From: Dehalococcoidia bacterium
Lineage (GTDB): Bacteria; Chloroflexota; Dehalococcoidia; Dehalococcoidales; CSSed11-197
NCBI GenBank assembly: GCA_003552785.1
Contig: PUOQ01000060.1
Coordinates: forward strand, 1-14,617
Direction of reading: 5' to 3'
Length of the DNA stretch: 14,617 nt
The position numbers and the translations under genes are program-made. This document shows, piece after piece, positions 5,958 to 13,185 of the stretch (its first letter is position 1; each line of letters opens with the position of its first letter). A model generated the notes under the pieces. The model saw only the letters and a list, made by a program, of their open reading frames with translations. It was not told the origin of the DNA and ran no database searches.

Positions 5958-6596
5958 ATGGAAATCAACTGGCTGGGTTATTCCTGCTTCCGCATAAAAG
6001 GTAAAAACGCTACCATCATCACCGACCCCATACCGGTAGATTCAAGCCGCCAATCAAACAGGTCAACTGCTGATATCGTTTGCCTGAGCCACCAGCTACC
6101 TGAAGAATCCGGCCTGGAAAGAATAGGCGGAGATCCTTATATTATTAGCGGCCCGGGCGAATATGAAGTCCACAACGTGTTAATTATTGGCGTTGGTACC
6201 TACCGCGATGAAGCCAGTGGCAGCCTTCGAGGCAAGAACACTGTGTACGCCCTGGAAATAGATGAATTTTCGGTTTGCCATCTGGGCAACCTGGGGCATT
6301 TGCTTACCGACCAGCAGGTAGAAGTTATTGGTCATGTAGACATTTTACTTGTGCCGGTAGGAGGCCACTCTACCATCAATGCCGCCCAGGCGGCCAGGCT
6401 TGTACGCACTATTGAGCCTAAAATTGTTATACCCATGCATTATAAAACCCCCGCCTGTGAAATTGAGCTTGATCCAGTAGACAAATTTTTGGCCGAAACC
6501 GGGTCTCAGGGTTTGGGTTCACAGGCAAAACTCAATGTTTCAAAGAACAGCCTGCCTCTTAGCACCCAGGTCTTTTTGCTCGACTGTCAGGCTTAA
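5958..6596 (+). CDS. Metallo-beta-lactamase-fold protein (UlaG/COG2220-like) with degenerate metal site
   Basis: A 212-residue cytoplasmic protein of the UlaG-like branch. Seen in the sequence: the N-terminal MEINWLGYSCFRIKG strand, TDPIP (22-26), PYIISGPGEYEV (60-71), the VDILLVPVGG strand and a late VIPMHYKT. Family members normally have GHSCF near the N terminus and an HxHxDH metal-binding motif after the 'DIV' strand. Here the first is GYSCF (Y8) and the second reads LSHQLPEES, leaving only H45. The late histidine in VIPMHY is kept, as is the fold pattern, so the protein may have lost dimetal hydrolysis or bind metal differently. It stands alone on plus between two minus-strand units, with a palindromic operator candidate at its promoter. 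Fold assignment is good; the function is unknown. Confidence 0.8.
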   Translation: MEINWLGYSCFRIKGKNATIITDPIPVDSSRQSNRSTADIVCLSHQLPEESGLERIGGDPYIISGPGEYEVHNVLIIGVGTYRDEASGSLRGKNTVYALEIDEFSVCHLGNLGHLLTDQQVEVIGHVDILLVPVGGHSTINAAQAARLVRTIEPKIVIPMHYKTPACEIELDPVDKFLAETGSQGLGSQAKLNVSKNSLPLSTQVFLLDCQA

Positions 6597-6619
6597 GCCT
6601 GACGGGGTTTCCCGCCAGG
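6586..6619. terminator. Overlapping hairpins between convergent genes
   Basis: A perfect 18-bp palindrome GTCAGGCTTAAGCCTGAC (6586-6603) contains the TAA stop of the gene at 5958. A second hairpin (CCTG-A-CGGG, loop GTTT, CCCG-C-CAGG, 6598-6619) shares its right arm, so the two cannot form together. No strong U tract follows on either strand, so termination is a suggestion from location between converging genes. Confidence 0.4.
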
Positions 6620-6635
6620 ATGTAATTAAAATCCA

Positions 6636-9600
6636 TCATTTCCGGCTTCTTGTTACCACGGCGGTGGTAATAATCACGAGCATAAAAACAATAACCCCCA
6701 TCGCCCCGATTATTAAATAAGCCCAGCCAGGAAGGCCGGGGTCAGCCGGTTGCTGAGTAACAGCCGGTGGCCTGGTTACCACCACGGTGTGCAGTGGCGC
6801 CTCAGATGGCTGGCTGGTAACAGTAACTTCCGGTGCATAGACCACAGTCGTAGTAACCGGTTGCGGTGCAACGGGTTTTGTAGTTGGCACGGGAGACGTT
6901 TGAGACGGCTCGGGGCTGGCTTCCCTGGTAACAAAACTGCCCACATCACTCCAGGCACTGGAGCTATCCTTGCCCAGCGCCCGGATTTTCCAGAAATAGC
7001 CCGTGCCTGGCTCCAGGTCCTCCGGGCTCTGCCACGCATTGGCGGGTAAAGAGCCGGTGCCTGAACGCTCTACAACCTTCTGGCTGAAACTGCTTTGCCG
7101 GCTAATAACCAGCTCGTATGATTCAGCCCCGGCAACAGTCTGCCATTGAAAAAGCGGGGCAAGCGAAGTTTTTGCTCCCGGGGAAGGACTCTTTAGCCCG
7201 GGAACATCCATGCTGCCACCCATAATGGTGGAAAACTGAAAGGTTGAAGACCATGGGCTATGCACCGGACTGACCACCCTTGCCCTCCAGTAATAACCCG
7301 TGTTTGTTTCCAGATCCGGCAACCTGGCTGTGCCCGCCCGGGTAGAGCCTTCCGCCTCATCGGGCACGCTGGTAAAAGCCGGGCTGGTAGAAATCTGCCA
7401 CTGGTACAAAATGCCGCCCGGCTGCTTTTCCCATCCAATATCTACCCCTTTAACTGCTTCGCCTGCAAATACCCCCAAAGCATTTTTTCCGTCTTCAGGT
7501 GATACCAGCTCAGGCCCGTAAATCTGGCTGTCTTCATAATATAATAGCCGGTTATGAGTGGTGTCCATTGCCCATACTCCCGAGCCGTAAGCCCATATCC
7601 GCCAAATGGTCCCGCCTTCTCTAATCCCGGTTGACAGTGTATCAAAAACTGCCCCGTCGGCTCCCGGATGCAACACTCGTGTGACGCCACCCAAACCTTT
7701 TTCCGCTTCAACCCCGGCAAAACTGGCTACATAAAGAATGCCGGTGCCTCCTACACACATGCTCCCGGCCATGCCCGGCCCGACGCCCAGTTCCTGCCAT
7801 TCGGGCTCATCATACCCTTCCAGGCTAAATACAGGCCCGTCTGGCTCATCCGTAGCGACATACAACCGGCTGCTACCGGGACAACTGTCGTCAAAAAGCA
7901 CTGTAATGTTGCCTGAAAGTCCCGGGGCGGTTGAGTTTCCGGCTTGAACAAACTCTTTGCCTTTATCCACTGACAGATAAACCGCGCCGGCTGTGTCTCC
8001 AGCCGCCACATAGTAGCTATTATCAATGCCTCCGGCTACATCCAGCGAATGAAGGGGCAAGCTACCCGCCGGACTTGAGTCGAAGCTCCTGCCACCATCA
8101 TATGTGCGGTAAACACTTGCTGTCGAACCATCAAAACCGCCAAAAAACAGACTGCCATCTGCAGCTACTGCCCAGCAATCTACACGCTCCGGCACCTGGC
8201 GCTCTTTAAAACTTGCGCTTCCTTCTGTTTTTTCCCATATCGCTGGCCCGTTGTTGCTTGAACCCGCCAGGTAAACGGCCGGCCGTTGCGAGTCGCCAGT
8301 GGAGGCCAAGGCCACCTTCTCTAAATCAACTACTTCTTTGCTGCTGCTGCAGAAGCTGCGTTCCCAGGTCCGGGCCCCGTCTTCGGAGCGCCACAGGCTT
8401 GCTCCACCTCCCCAGGTAAGCAGATAAAGAATGCCGTCATCCCGGTAATCTGTATGTGTGGCAAAATCAACAATGGCGTCTATGCGGGTGTCAATAAAAG
8501 CCACCTGGTTCCAGTAAAAGCCCTCGCTGGAAAATGATACGGCGCTTTGCCCGCCAGCGGTGGCAGCATAAAAACCGTCATCTGCAATATATGTCCCCGT
8601 CACGGATTCTCCGGTGGGGCTTTTGCTCGAGACCTCCCAGCTATTACCATCATCATGACTGATAAATAAAGCTGGCAAGCTGGCAGCTCCGGCAACTAAT
8701 GCCCCTCCCGCTCCCTTTTCGATTGTAGAGATATCTACGCTGGCAGCTCCTTTGGCATCCAGTGTTAATGCACGAACTGCTTCCGGCGATCCGGCCCGGG
8801 CGAGCCGGTAAACACCACCGGAATTATTGCCGCTGTCCAGTGCCACCGTAAAAGAGCCCTTGCCGGGTGAGTCATAATCCGCCCCAAAAGCCACCGAAGC
8901 CCCTTCCAGGCCCGGCAATGACGAGCCATCATTGCTATAAAGAGCAGCCTCGCCCCAGGTGTCGCCCCAGCCGGCACTTCCATTAAAATCTATTATCAGG
9001 CAATCATTGCCATCATGCCCTACAGCAAACATTTCCAGGCCATCTGATAATACAGGTGGAAATTTAACTGCATAAACGTCCATCGCGTTGAGCCCGGTAT
9101 CCTGCCACCGGGCAAGAATTTGTTCAGGCCGTAGTATATAAACTCCCCCGTTTTCCCTGGAATCACCCCCAGCGGTGCCAACAGCTATAACTTCTTCGCC
9201 CTCCCATGACCCAACATCAAATGATGTAATGTGTTTACCTTCATCATCAACTCCGGGAACATTGGCCACGGGCAAAAAAGTCCCTCCATCGTCTTCAGAG
9301 CGGTATACACCGGTAGAGGTGGCATAATACTTATTACCGGCACATGAGCCGGAGGCATTGAAGTCCACAAGCCCGGGCTTTAAACCGGCCAGGTGCTCCC
9401 ATTCCTTATGGTTTTCACTGGAAAGGTAAAGGTGTGTTTCCGCCCCGGATACTACTGCATAAACGTCATCGGGGTTTTTCCCGCCGCCAAGGTATACAAC
9501 TTCACTGCCCTCGGCCAGCAGCTGGCTCGACCGATTTACGTCTCCAGGGATATTAATATCAATCCAGCTGGCAGAATCAGGGCTGCCCGCAACAGCAACG

Positions 9601-9671
9601 GCCGGAGGAATAATAGAGCAACAGGACATAAGTACCACCAGTGTCAACAGGTGTCCAAGCAGGCGGTACAT
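6636..9671 (-). CDS. Large membrane-anchored surface protein with Asp-box (BNR) repeats and FnIII-like domains
   Basis: Not recognised as a named gene. Features in order: a signal peptide (about 1-28, hydrophobic core then VAVAG; a CC pair at 17-18 leaves a lipoprotein signal possible). A large beta-propeller-like region (about 35-715) has Asp-box motifs near 124-132 (RSEDDGGTF), 338-345 (SHDDGNSW), 429-436 (SEDGARTW), 523-530 (TYDGGRSF) and 567-574 (SVDKGKEF). Two fibronectin-III-like domains (about 718-815 and 824-916) each contain a GY(Y/F)W(R/K) strand and a PWSS or AWSD ending. A Ser/Thr/Pro/Val linker (917-980) precedes one membrane helix (983-1004) and a basic RSRK tail. The ectodomain should thus sit outside, held by its C terminus. 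Asp boxes occur in sialidases, sortilin-like and HCF136-like propellers, but no sialidase catalytic set is evident. It is monocistronic as far as visible. Confidence 0.75.
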   Translation of the reverse strand: MYRLLGHLLTLVVLMSCCSIIPPAVAVAGSPDSASWIDINIPGDVNRSSQLLAEGSEVVYLGGGKNPDDVYAVVSGAETHLYLSSENHKEWEHLAGLKPGLVDFNASGSCAGNKYYATSTGVYRSEDDGGTFLPVANVPGVDDEGKHITSFDVGSWEGEEVIAVGTAGGDSRENGGVYILRPEQILARWQDTGLNAMDVYAVKFPPVLSDGLEMFAVGHDGNDCLIIDFNGSAGWGDTWGEAALYSNDGSSLPGLEGASVAFGADYDSPGKGSFTVALDSGNNSGGVYRLARAGSPEAVRALTLDAKGAASVDISTIEKGAGGALVAGAASLPALFISHDDGNSWEVSSKSPTGESVTGTYIADDGFYAATAGGQSAVSFSSEGFYWNQVAFIDTRIDAIVDFATHTDYRDDGILYLLTWGGGASLWRSEDGARTWERSFCSSSKEVVDLEKVALASTGDSQRPAVYLAGSSNNGPAIWEKTEGSASFKERQVPERVDCWAVAADGSLFFGGFDGSTASVYRTYDGGRSFDSSPAGSLPLHSLDVAGGIDNSYYVAAGDTAGAVYLSVDKGKEFVQAGNSTAPGLSGNITVLFDDSCPGSSRLYVATDEPDGPVFSLEGYDEPEWQELGVGPGMAGSMCVGGTGILYVASFAGVEAEKGLGGVTRVLHPGADGAVFDTLSTGIREGGTIWRIWAYGSGVWAMDTTHNRLLYYEDSQIYGPELVSPEDGKNALGVFAGEAVKGVDIGWEKQPGGILYQWQISTSPAFTSVPDEAEGSTRAGTARLPDLETNTGYYWRARVVSPVHSPWSSTFQFSTIMGGSMDVPGLKSPSPGAKTSLAPLFQWQTVAGAESYELVISRQSSFSQKVVERSGTGSLPANAWQSPEDLEPGTGYFWKIRALGKDSSSAWSDVGSFVTREASPEPSQTSPVPTTKPVAPQPVTTTVVYAPEVTVTSQPSEAPLHTVVVTRPPAVTQQPADPGLPGWAYLIIGAMGVIVFMLVIITTAVVTRSRK

Positions 9672-9678
9672 TGCCCGA

Positions 9679-9707
9679 GTCTAACGCTTGTATTGCCGGT
9701 GAGTCAA
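9679..9707 (-). promoter_or_regulatory. Promoter of the surface protein gene
   Basis: On minus, TTGACT (9702-9707), a 17-base spacer and TTAGAC (9679-9684), placing the transcription start next to the ATG at 9671. No Shine-Dalgarno sequence precedes the ATG. A TATAAT a little further upstream (overlapping 9706-9713) lacks a good -35 but is an alternative that would give a leader of about 30 nt. Confidence 0.4.
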
Positions 9708-9733
9708 ATTATAAACCTGAGAAGCTCAAAAGA

Positions 9734-9762
9734 TTGACATTCTTCCCTGTGCTCATTATATT
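9734..9762 (+). promoter_or_regulatory. Near-consensus promoter of the 327-residue gene
   Basis: TTGACA (9734-9739), exactly 17 bases, then TATATT (9757-9762). Transcription would start near 9769, leaving about 35 nt before the ATG at 9804. One of the best promoter matches in the window. Confidence 0.65.
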
Positions 9763-9803
9763 GTTGGTAAAAATGACGGGAATGTTTTTATTTTAAGAAG
9801 CGG

Positions 9804-10787
9804 ATGAAAATTAGCGACGAGCCAGTTGAAATAGAGCAATTGAACCGGATAAATGAATATGGCCCGGATGACCTTTTCATCTGCTGTGCCGGGTTTGAAG
9901 ACCGCTGTATCCAATCTGTGGCTAAAATGGGCATGGTCTTTCGCACCCGTTTCTCGATTATCTTTGTAGTCGAAGACCCCTTTTTTAAACAACAGGTCGA
10001 CACCAATCTGTTCAAGCTTCAGGCGGAACTCGGAAAACGCACCAGTGAAGGCGTGTTTGTAATTAGGTGCCAGAAAGAAGCTCCGACTGAAGCTATAAAT
10101 CAGCTTCGAAGTGTCTGGAAAAGGTGCCAGCCCAAAGACTTTGACGAACCCTATATCACTATAGACATTTCCAGTTTCACCAAAATCTACCTTCTTGAAC
10201 TGCTGCATTTTCTGGTTGCCGAACAAAACCTGGGAATTCCCCGCCTTATACATACCACCCAGACATACGCCCCTACCCGGCTCACCCGTGGCGTCGAACA
10301 GATAACCACTGTGCCCAACTTTTTTGGCAGCATGTCTCTTGAAAAAGAAACCATGCTCATAATATTTCTCGGCTTTGAGCCCGAGCGGGCGCTGAGTGTG
10401 TGGAAGCACTTCAACCCGGCCCGCACCATGGGCATAATTTCCAGCCCGCCACGAGACGGCAAAGAGGAATACCTGGAATATGCCAGGCGCAATAATGCTC
10501 GTCTTCTTTCAATGCCGAATGTTGAAGTGCGCAACGTGCCACCGGATGATCCATATGCCACCAGAAGCGCCCTTGAAAGTATTCACCAGGAAGTAAGGGA
10601 CGGATTTAATATGGTTATAGGCCCTTTCGGAACCAAGTCGCAAACAGTCGGGGTTTTCCTTTTTTGTCTGGAACACCCCAGAGCCCAGGTAGTTTACTCA
10701 TTCCCCTCAAATTACACCCGAAGCTATATCAACCGTCTGCCCGGGAGCACGCTTCTTCTGCCAATGGCGCCCAATTTCCGGCCCTAG
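9804..10787 (+). CDS. Unrecognised soluble protein of two related Rossmann-like halves
   Basis: I do not recognise this 327-residue protein. It has no signal peptide or membrane helix. It appears to be an internal duplication. Each half opens with a hydrophobic strand leading into a GFE motif: LFICCAGFEDRCIQSV (24-39) and LIIFLGFEPERALSV (185-199). Each has a second strand ending in a TK motif followed by a helix: ITIDISSFTKIYLLELL (118-134) and MVIGPFGTKSQTVGVFL (270-286). Each then has a strand with Y-x2-3-R: IHTTQTYAPTR (149-159) and VYSFPSNYTR (297-306). The strand-turn-helix layout with a Ser/Thr-Lys turn is reminiscent of CARF-type ligand-binding Rossmann folds, but this is only a weak resemblance. 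It has a strong promoter of its own and only a weak purine run (AAGAAGCGG) before the ATG. It is divergent from the surface protein gene and upstream of the DUF5679-like gene, which has its own promoter. Confidence 0.7.
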   Translation: MKISDEPVEIEQLNRINEYGPDDLFICCAGFEDRCIQSVAKMGMVFRTRFSIIFVVEDPFFKQQVDTNLFKLQAELGKRTSEGVFVIRCQKEAPTEAINQLRSVWKRCQPKDFDEPYITIDISSFTKIYLLELLHFLVAEQNLGIPRLIHTTQTYAPTRLTRGVEQITTVPNFFGSMSLEKETMLIIFLGFEPERALSVWKHFNPARTMGIISSPPRDGKEEYLEYARRNNARLLSMPNVEVRNVPPDDPYATRSALESIHQEVRDGFNMVIGPFGTKSQTVGVFLFCLEHPRAQVVYSFPSNYTRSYINRLPGSTLLLPMAPNFRP

Positions 10788-10845
10788 TACACATTACCTT
10801 GGTACCAGTTGGTTAAAATTGTTCTTAAACAGAGCCCGAATTCTC

Positions 10846-10875
10846 TTGACACGCAGGTGTGTAATGGTTTATTCT
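10846..10875 (+). promoter_or_regulatory. Promoter of the DUF5679-like mini-gene
   Basis: A consensus TTGACA (10846-10851), 18 bases, then TATTCT (10870-10875). The leader of about 30 nt contains AAAGGAGG (10893-10900), the strongest ribosome site in the window, 10 bases before the ATG. The combination suggests high expression. Confidence 0.6.
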
Positions 10876-10910
10876 AGCTTTCAAGCTAATTTAAAGGAGG
10901 TTTAACCCAG

Positions 10911-11051
10911 ATGCAGGCTTATTGTATGAAGTGCCGTAGTAAAAAGGAGATGAGCGGAGCTACCGCCATAACTATGAAGAACGGCCGTCCGGCAACTCAG
11001 GGTATTTGCCCGGATTGTGGCACCAAAATGTTTAAAATTGGCAAAAGCTAA
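10911..11051 (+). CDS. Small double-CxxC zinc-ribbon-like protein (DUF5679-like)
   Basis: A 46-residue protein, MQAYCMKCRSKKEMSG to the end FKIGKS. Two CxxC pairs, C5/C8 (YCMKC) and C33/C36 (ICPDC), make a probable zinc ribbon. The chain between them is basic (RSKK, MKNGR) with a GRPATQG turn. It resembles the DUF5679 family of short zinc-ribbon proteins, whose function is not established; binding to nucleic acid or to a protein partner is only an inference from size and charge. It is believable despite its size because it has a consensus-like promoter, a strong AAAGGAGG ribosome site and a downstream hairpin. It is a single-gene unit. Confidence 0.85.
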   Translation: MQAYCMKCRSKKEMSGATAITMKNGRPATQGICPDCGTKMFKIGKS

Positions 11052-11069
11052 AAGCTGATTCTGGTTCAA

Positions 11070-11131
11070 AGTTGCACTATAAGAGCCGGGCTCCATTGAG
11101 CCCGGCTCTCTACATGTCTTAGCTTGCAACT
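11070..11131. terminator. Long hairpin between the mini-gene and tRNA-Leu, probable bidirectional terminator
   Basis: A perfect 12-bp stem (AGAGCCGGGCTC 11082-11093, loop CATT, GAGCCCGGCTCT 11098-11109) sits inside a second 7-bp arm pair, AGTTGCA (11070-11076) with TGCAACT (11125-11131). On plus, TATTTTG follows the outer arm; on minus, only TTAT follows the inner stem. It lies between two convergent transcripts, so a shared terminator is likely. Confidence 0.65.
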
Positions 11132-11157
11132 ATTTTGTATCCGCTAGCCACCAAACC

Positions 11158-11243
<86 letters not shown>

Positions 11244-11277
11244 CGGGATAAGCCCGTGCAACAACGAGCCGGTATAA

Positions 11278-11306
11278 ATTATATTGTCAACAGCCAATTT
11301 TATCAA
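11278..11306 (-). promoter_or_regulatory. tRNA-Leu promoter overlapping the selB stop
   Basis: On minus, TTGATA (11301-11306), 17 bases, then TATAAT (11278-11283). The -35 box includes the TGA stop of selB. Initiation near 11271 would give a leader of about 28 nt before the mature tRNA end at 11243. It allows the tRNA to be transcribed independently of selA-selB. Confidence 0.6.
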
Positions 11307-13177
11307 ACCAGCTGCCTTGTATCACCGTCCCAGCGCGTGATTTTTTCTTTATCCATCTGGTTAAGAAGGGGCAGGGAGTACTTACGGGAAAGGCCATACA
11401 GGCTGTTAACATCCCGGACGGCCAGCCTGCCATGCTTTTTGAGAAACTCTACAATGCCTTCTTTGAATTGCTGGTAGGTTTTTGTTTCCATTAAAACGCC
11501 GTCTGCCAGCAGTATAAGCTCCCCTTCATCAATCAGATAATAAATTACTTCTTCATAACCGGGAAAGCGGGCGCCAAGCTCTTTAAATGTCGGCGGGGCT
11601 GAAGGGTTTCGGCGGAAAATATCAAGCATTTCATTTGCTGCCAGTTGCTGATTGCCAGAAAGCTCCGGCTTGTGCCCGGGCAGAGCCAGCCAATCCCCAA
11701 TGCGAACGATTTCACCTTCGTCAATCAGTTCATCCAGCAAAGGAGTGAAAACTTCTCTGGGCAGCTCAAGGGTAACCTGCAGGGCAGACTGAGCAATGCC
11801 CCTCTTTAAAGGGTTTTTTTGATGTTCCAGGGCCAGGGTGTTTTTAAAAATTCCTTTCTGGGCGTCCCAGTCACGCCTGGTAAATATAAAGCCTTCGCGT
11901 GTTTTTAAAGCACCGCTATCAACCAGCTTATTTATACTTTCCTGAATCGTTTCGTCTGAGTAGCATGAATATGAAAGAGCCCCCTTTCTCTCAAGAAAGC
12001 GGTGACGCTCAAGCTCGGTTAGTATTAACTTCTCCGGTTCAAGTGCAAATCTTTGTTTCAGCCAGGCCTTTGTTTCCGGGCCGTACCGTGTTTTATACTT
12101 TGGGGCAAAAGGATCGAGCACAAATCCCCCTCCAATGGTATCTGCCGGTGACTGCCTGCGAACCACCACGGGCTGGCCTATATAAACCGGAGCCTCCTCT
12201 GCCAGCTTGAGCTGAACCAGACCGGTTTCTCCCCCCCTCATTTCCCTGGACTCCATCAAAGTAACCCTCGAAATATACTCGCCGGTACCCATATAGACCA
12301 GCACTTCTTCCCCGTTTCTTAGCCTGAATTCCGGCCTGGGAAGCAATCTTGCTTTTATATCCAGGGTTCTGCTTACAGTCTGATCGCCTCGATTGCTGAC
12401 GATAACATCGCCCCGGCTCAGGCTCTCTTTTTTAACGCCACTCAGGTTCAGGGCCACGCGGCAACCCGGTCCTGCCCGGCTAGAGCTTTCTTTATAACAC
12501 TCAACGCTTCTTATGTTGGCCTTGCTCCTACCGGGAAGTATTACGACTTCTTCGCCGCTGGACAGCCACCCCGCGCTGAGAGTGCCGGTAACCACAACCC
12601 CGCTTCCTTTAACGGTAAAAACACGATCTACAGGCAAGCGTGGCCGCCCTATGTCACGGCTTAAAACAACCTTTTGTGACATTTCTTCTATGGCCGCTTT
12701 CAGCTCGTCTATACCGGTTTTTTCACGAGTGCTTACCCGTACTATCGGGGACCCTTTAAGACTGGTTGCGTCGATTTTTTCGGCTATTTCTTCCTCAACC
12801 ATGCCAAGCCACTCCGGATCACCGATCAGGTCGACTTTGTTGAGGGCTATGATGCAATGGCTTATTCCCAGCAGGTTAATGATTTGCATGTGTTCTTCTG
12901 TCTGGGGCATCCAGCCATCATCAGCAGCCACCACCAGTATGGCAGCATCTATGCCGCTCATGCCCGGAATTACGTTGCGCACAAAATGTTCATGGCCCGG
13001 TACGTCGATTATGCCTACTTTTTCGCCTGAGGACAGGCTGAACCAGGCAAAGCCGAGATCAAGGGTCATGCCGCGGAGCTTTTCCTCCGGAAGCCTGTCG
13101 GGGTCGATCTGGGTAAGGGCTTTTACCAGACTGGATTTGCCGTGGTCTATATGTCCGGCGGTACCGATAGTAAGCAT
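11303..13177 (-). CDS. selB: Selenocysteine-specific translation elongation factor SelB
   Basis: GTPase that delivers Sec-tRNA to UGA codons followed by a SECIS hairpin. The 624-residue length is normal for bacterial SelB. The G domain shows the P loop GHIDHGKSS (8-16), switch I with the SelB-type RGMTLDLGFA (35-44), DVPGHE (58-63) and NKVD (113-116). It is followed by EF-Tu-like beta domains (FTVKGSGVVVTGTL). The C-terminal third is the predicted winged-helix array that binds SECIS RNA, ending in the RLAVRDVNSLYGLSRKYSLPLLNQMD block typical of SelB. The ATG at 13177 is 8 bases after the selA stop and has no Shine-Dalgarno sequence, so translation probably depends on re-initiation after selA. 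It ends in TGA, the codon it recodes elsewhere. tRNA-Leu lies immediately downstream with its own promoter. Confidence 0.96.
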   Translation of the reverse strand: MLTIGTAGHIDHGKSSLVKALTQIDPDRLPEEKLRGMTLDLGFAWFSLSSGEKVGIIDVPGHEHFVRNVIPGMSGIDAAILVVAADDGWMPQTEEHMQIINLLGISHCIIALNKVDLIGDPEWLGMVEEEIAEKIDATSLKGSPIVRVSTREKTGIDELKAAIEEMSQKVVLSRDIGRPRLPVDRVFTVKGSGVVVTGTLSAGWLSSGEEVVILPGRSKANIRSVECYKESSSRAGPGCRVALNLSGVKKESLSRGDVIVSNRGDQTVSRTLDIKARLLPRPEFRLRNGEEVLVYMGTGEYISRVTLMESREMRGGETGLVQLKLAEEAPVYIGQPVVVRRQSPADTIGGGFVLDPFAPKYKTRYGPETKAWLKQRFALEPEKLILTELERHRFLERKGALSYSCYSDETIQESINKLVDSGALKTREGFIFTRRDWDAQKGIFKNTLALEHQKNPLKRGIAQSALQVTLELPREVFTPLLDELIDEGEIVRIGDWLALPGHKPELSGNQQLAANEMLDIFRRNPSAPPTFKELGARFPGYEEVIYYLIDEGELILLADGVLMETKTYQQFKEGIVEFLKKHGRLAVRDVNSLYGLSRKYSLPLLNQMDKEKITRWDGDTRQLV

Positions 13178-13185
13178 GCTATTTA

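Noticed and set aside
9756..10409. 217-codon open frame on minus
   Set aside because: It is antisense to the first part of the 327-residue gene and covers that gene's promoter. The plus-strand protein has internal repeat structure and a good promoter, so the minus frame is a shadow.
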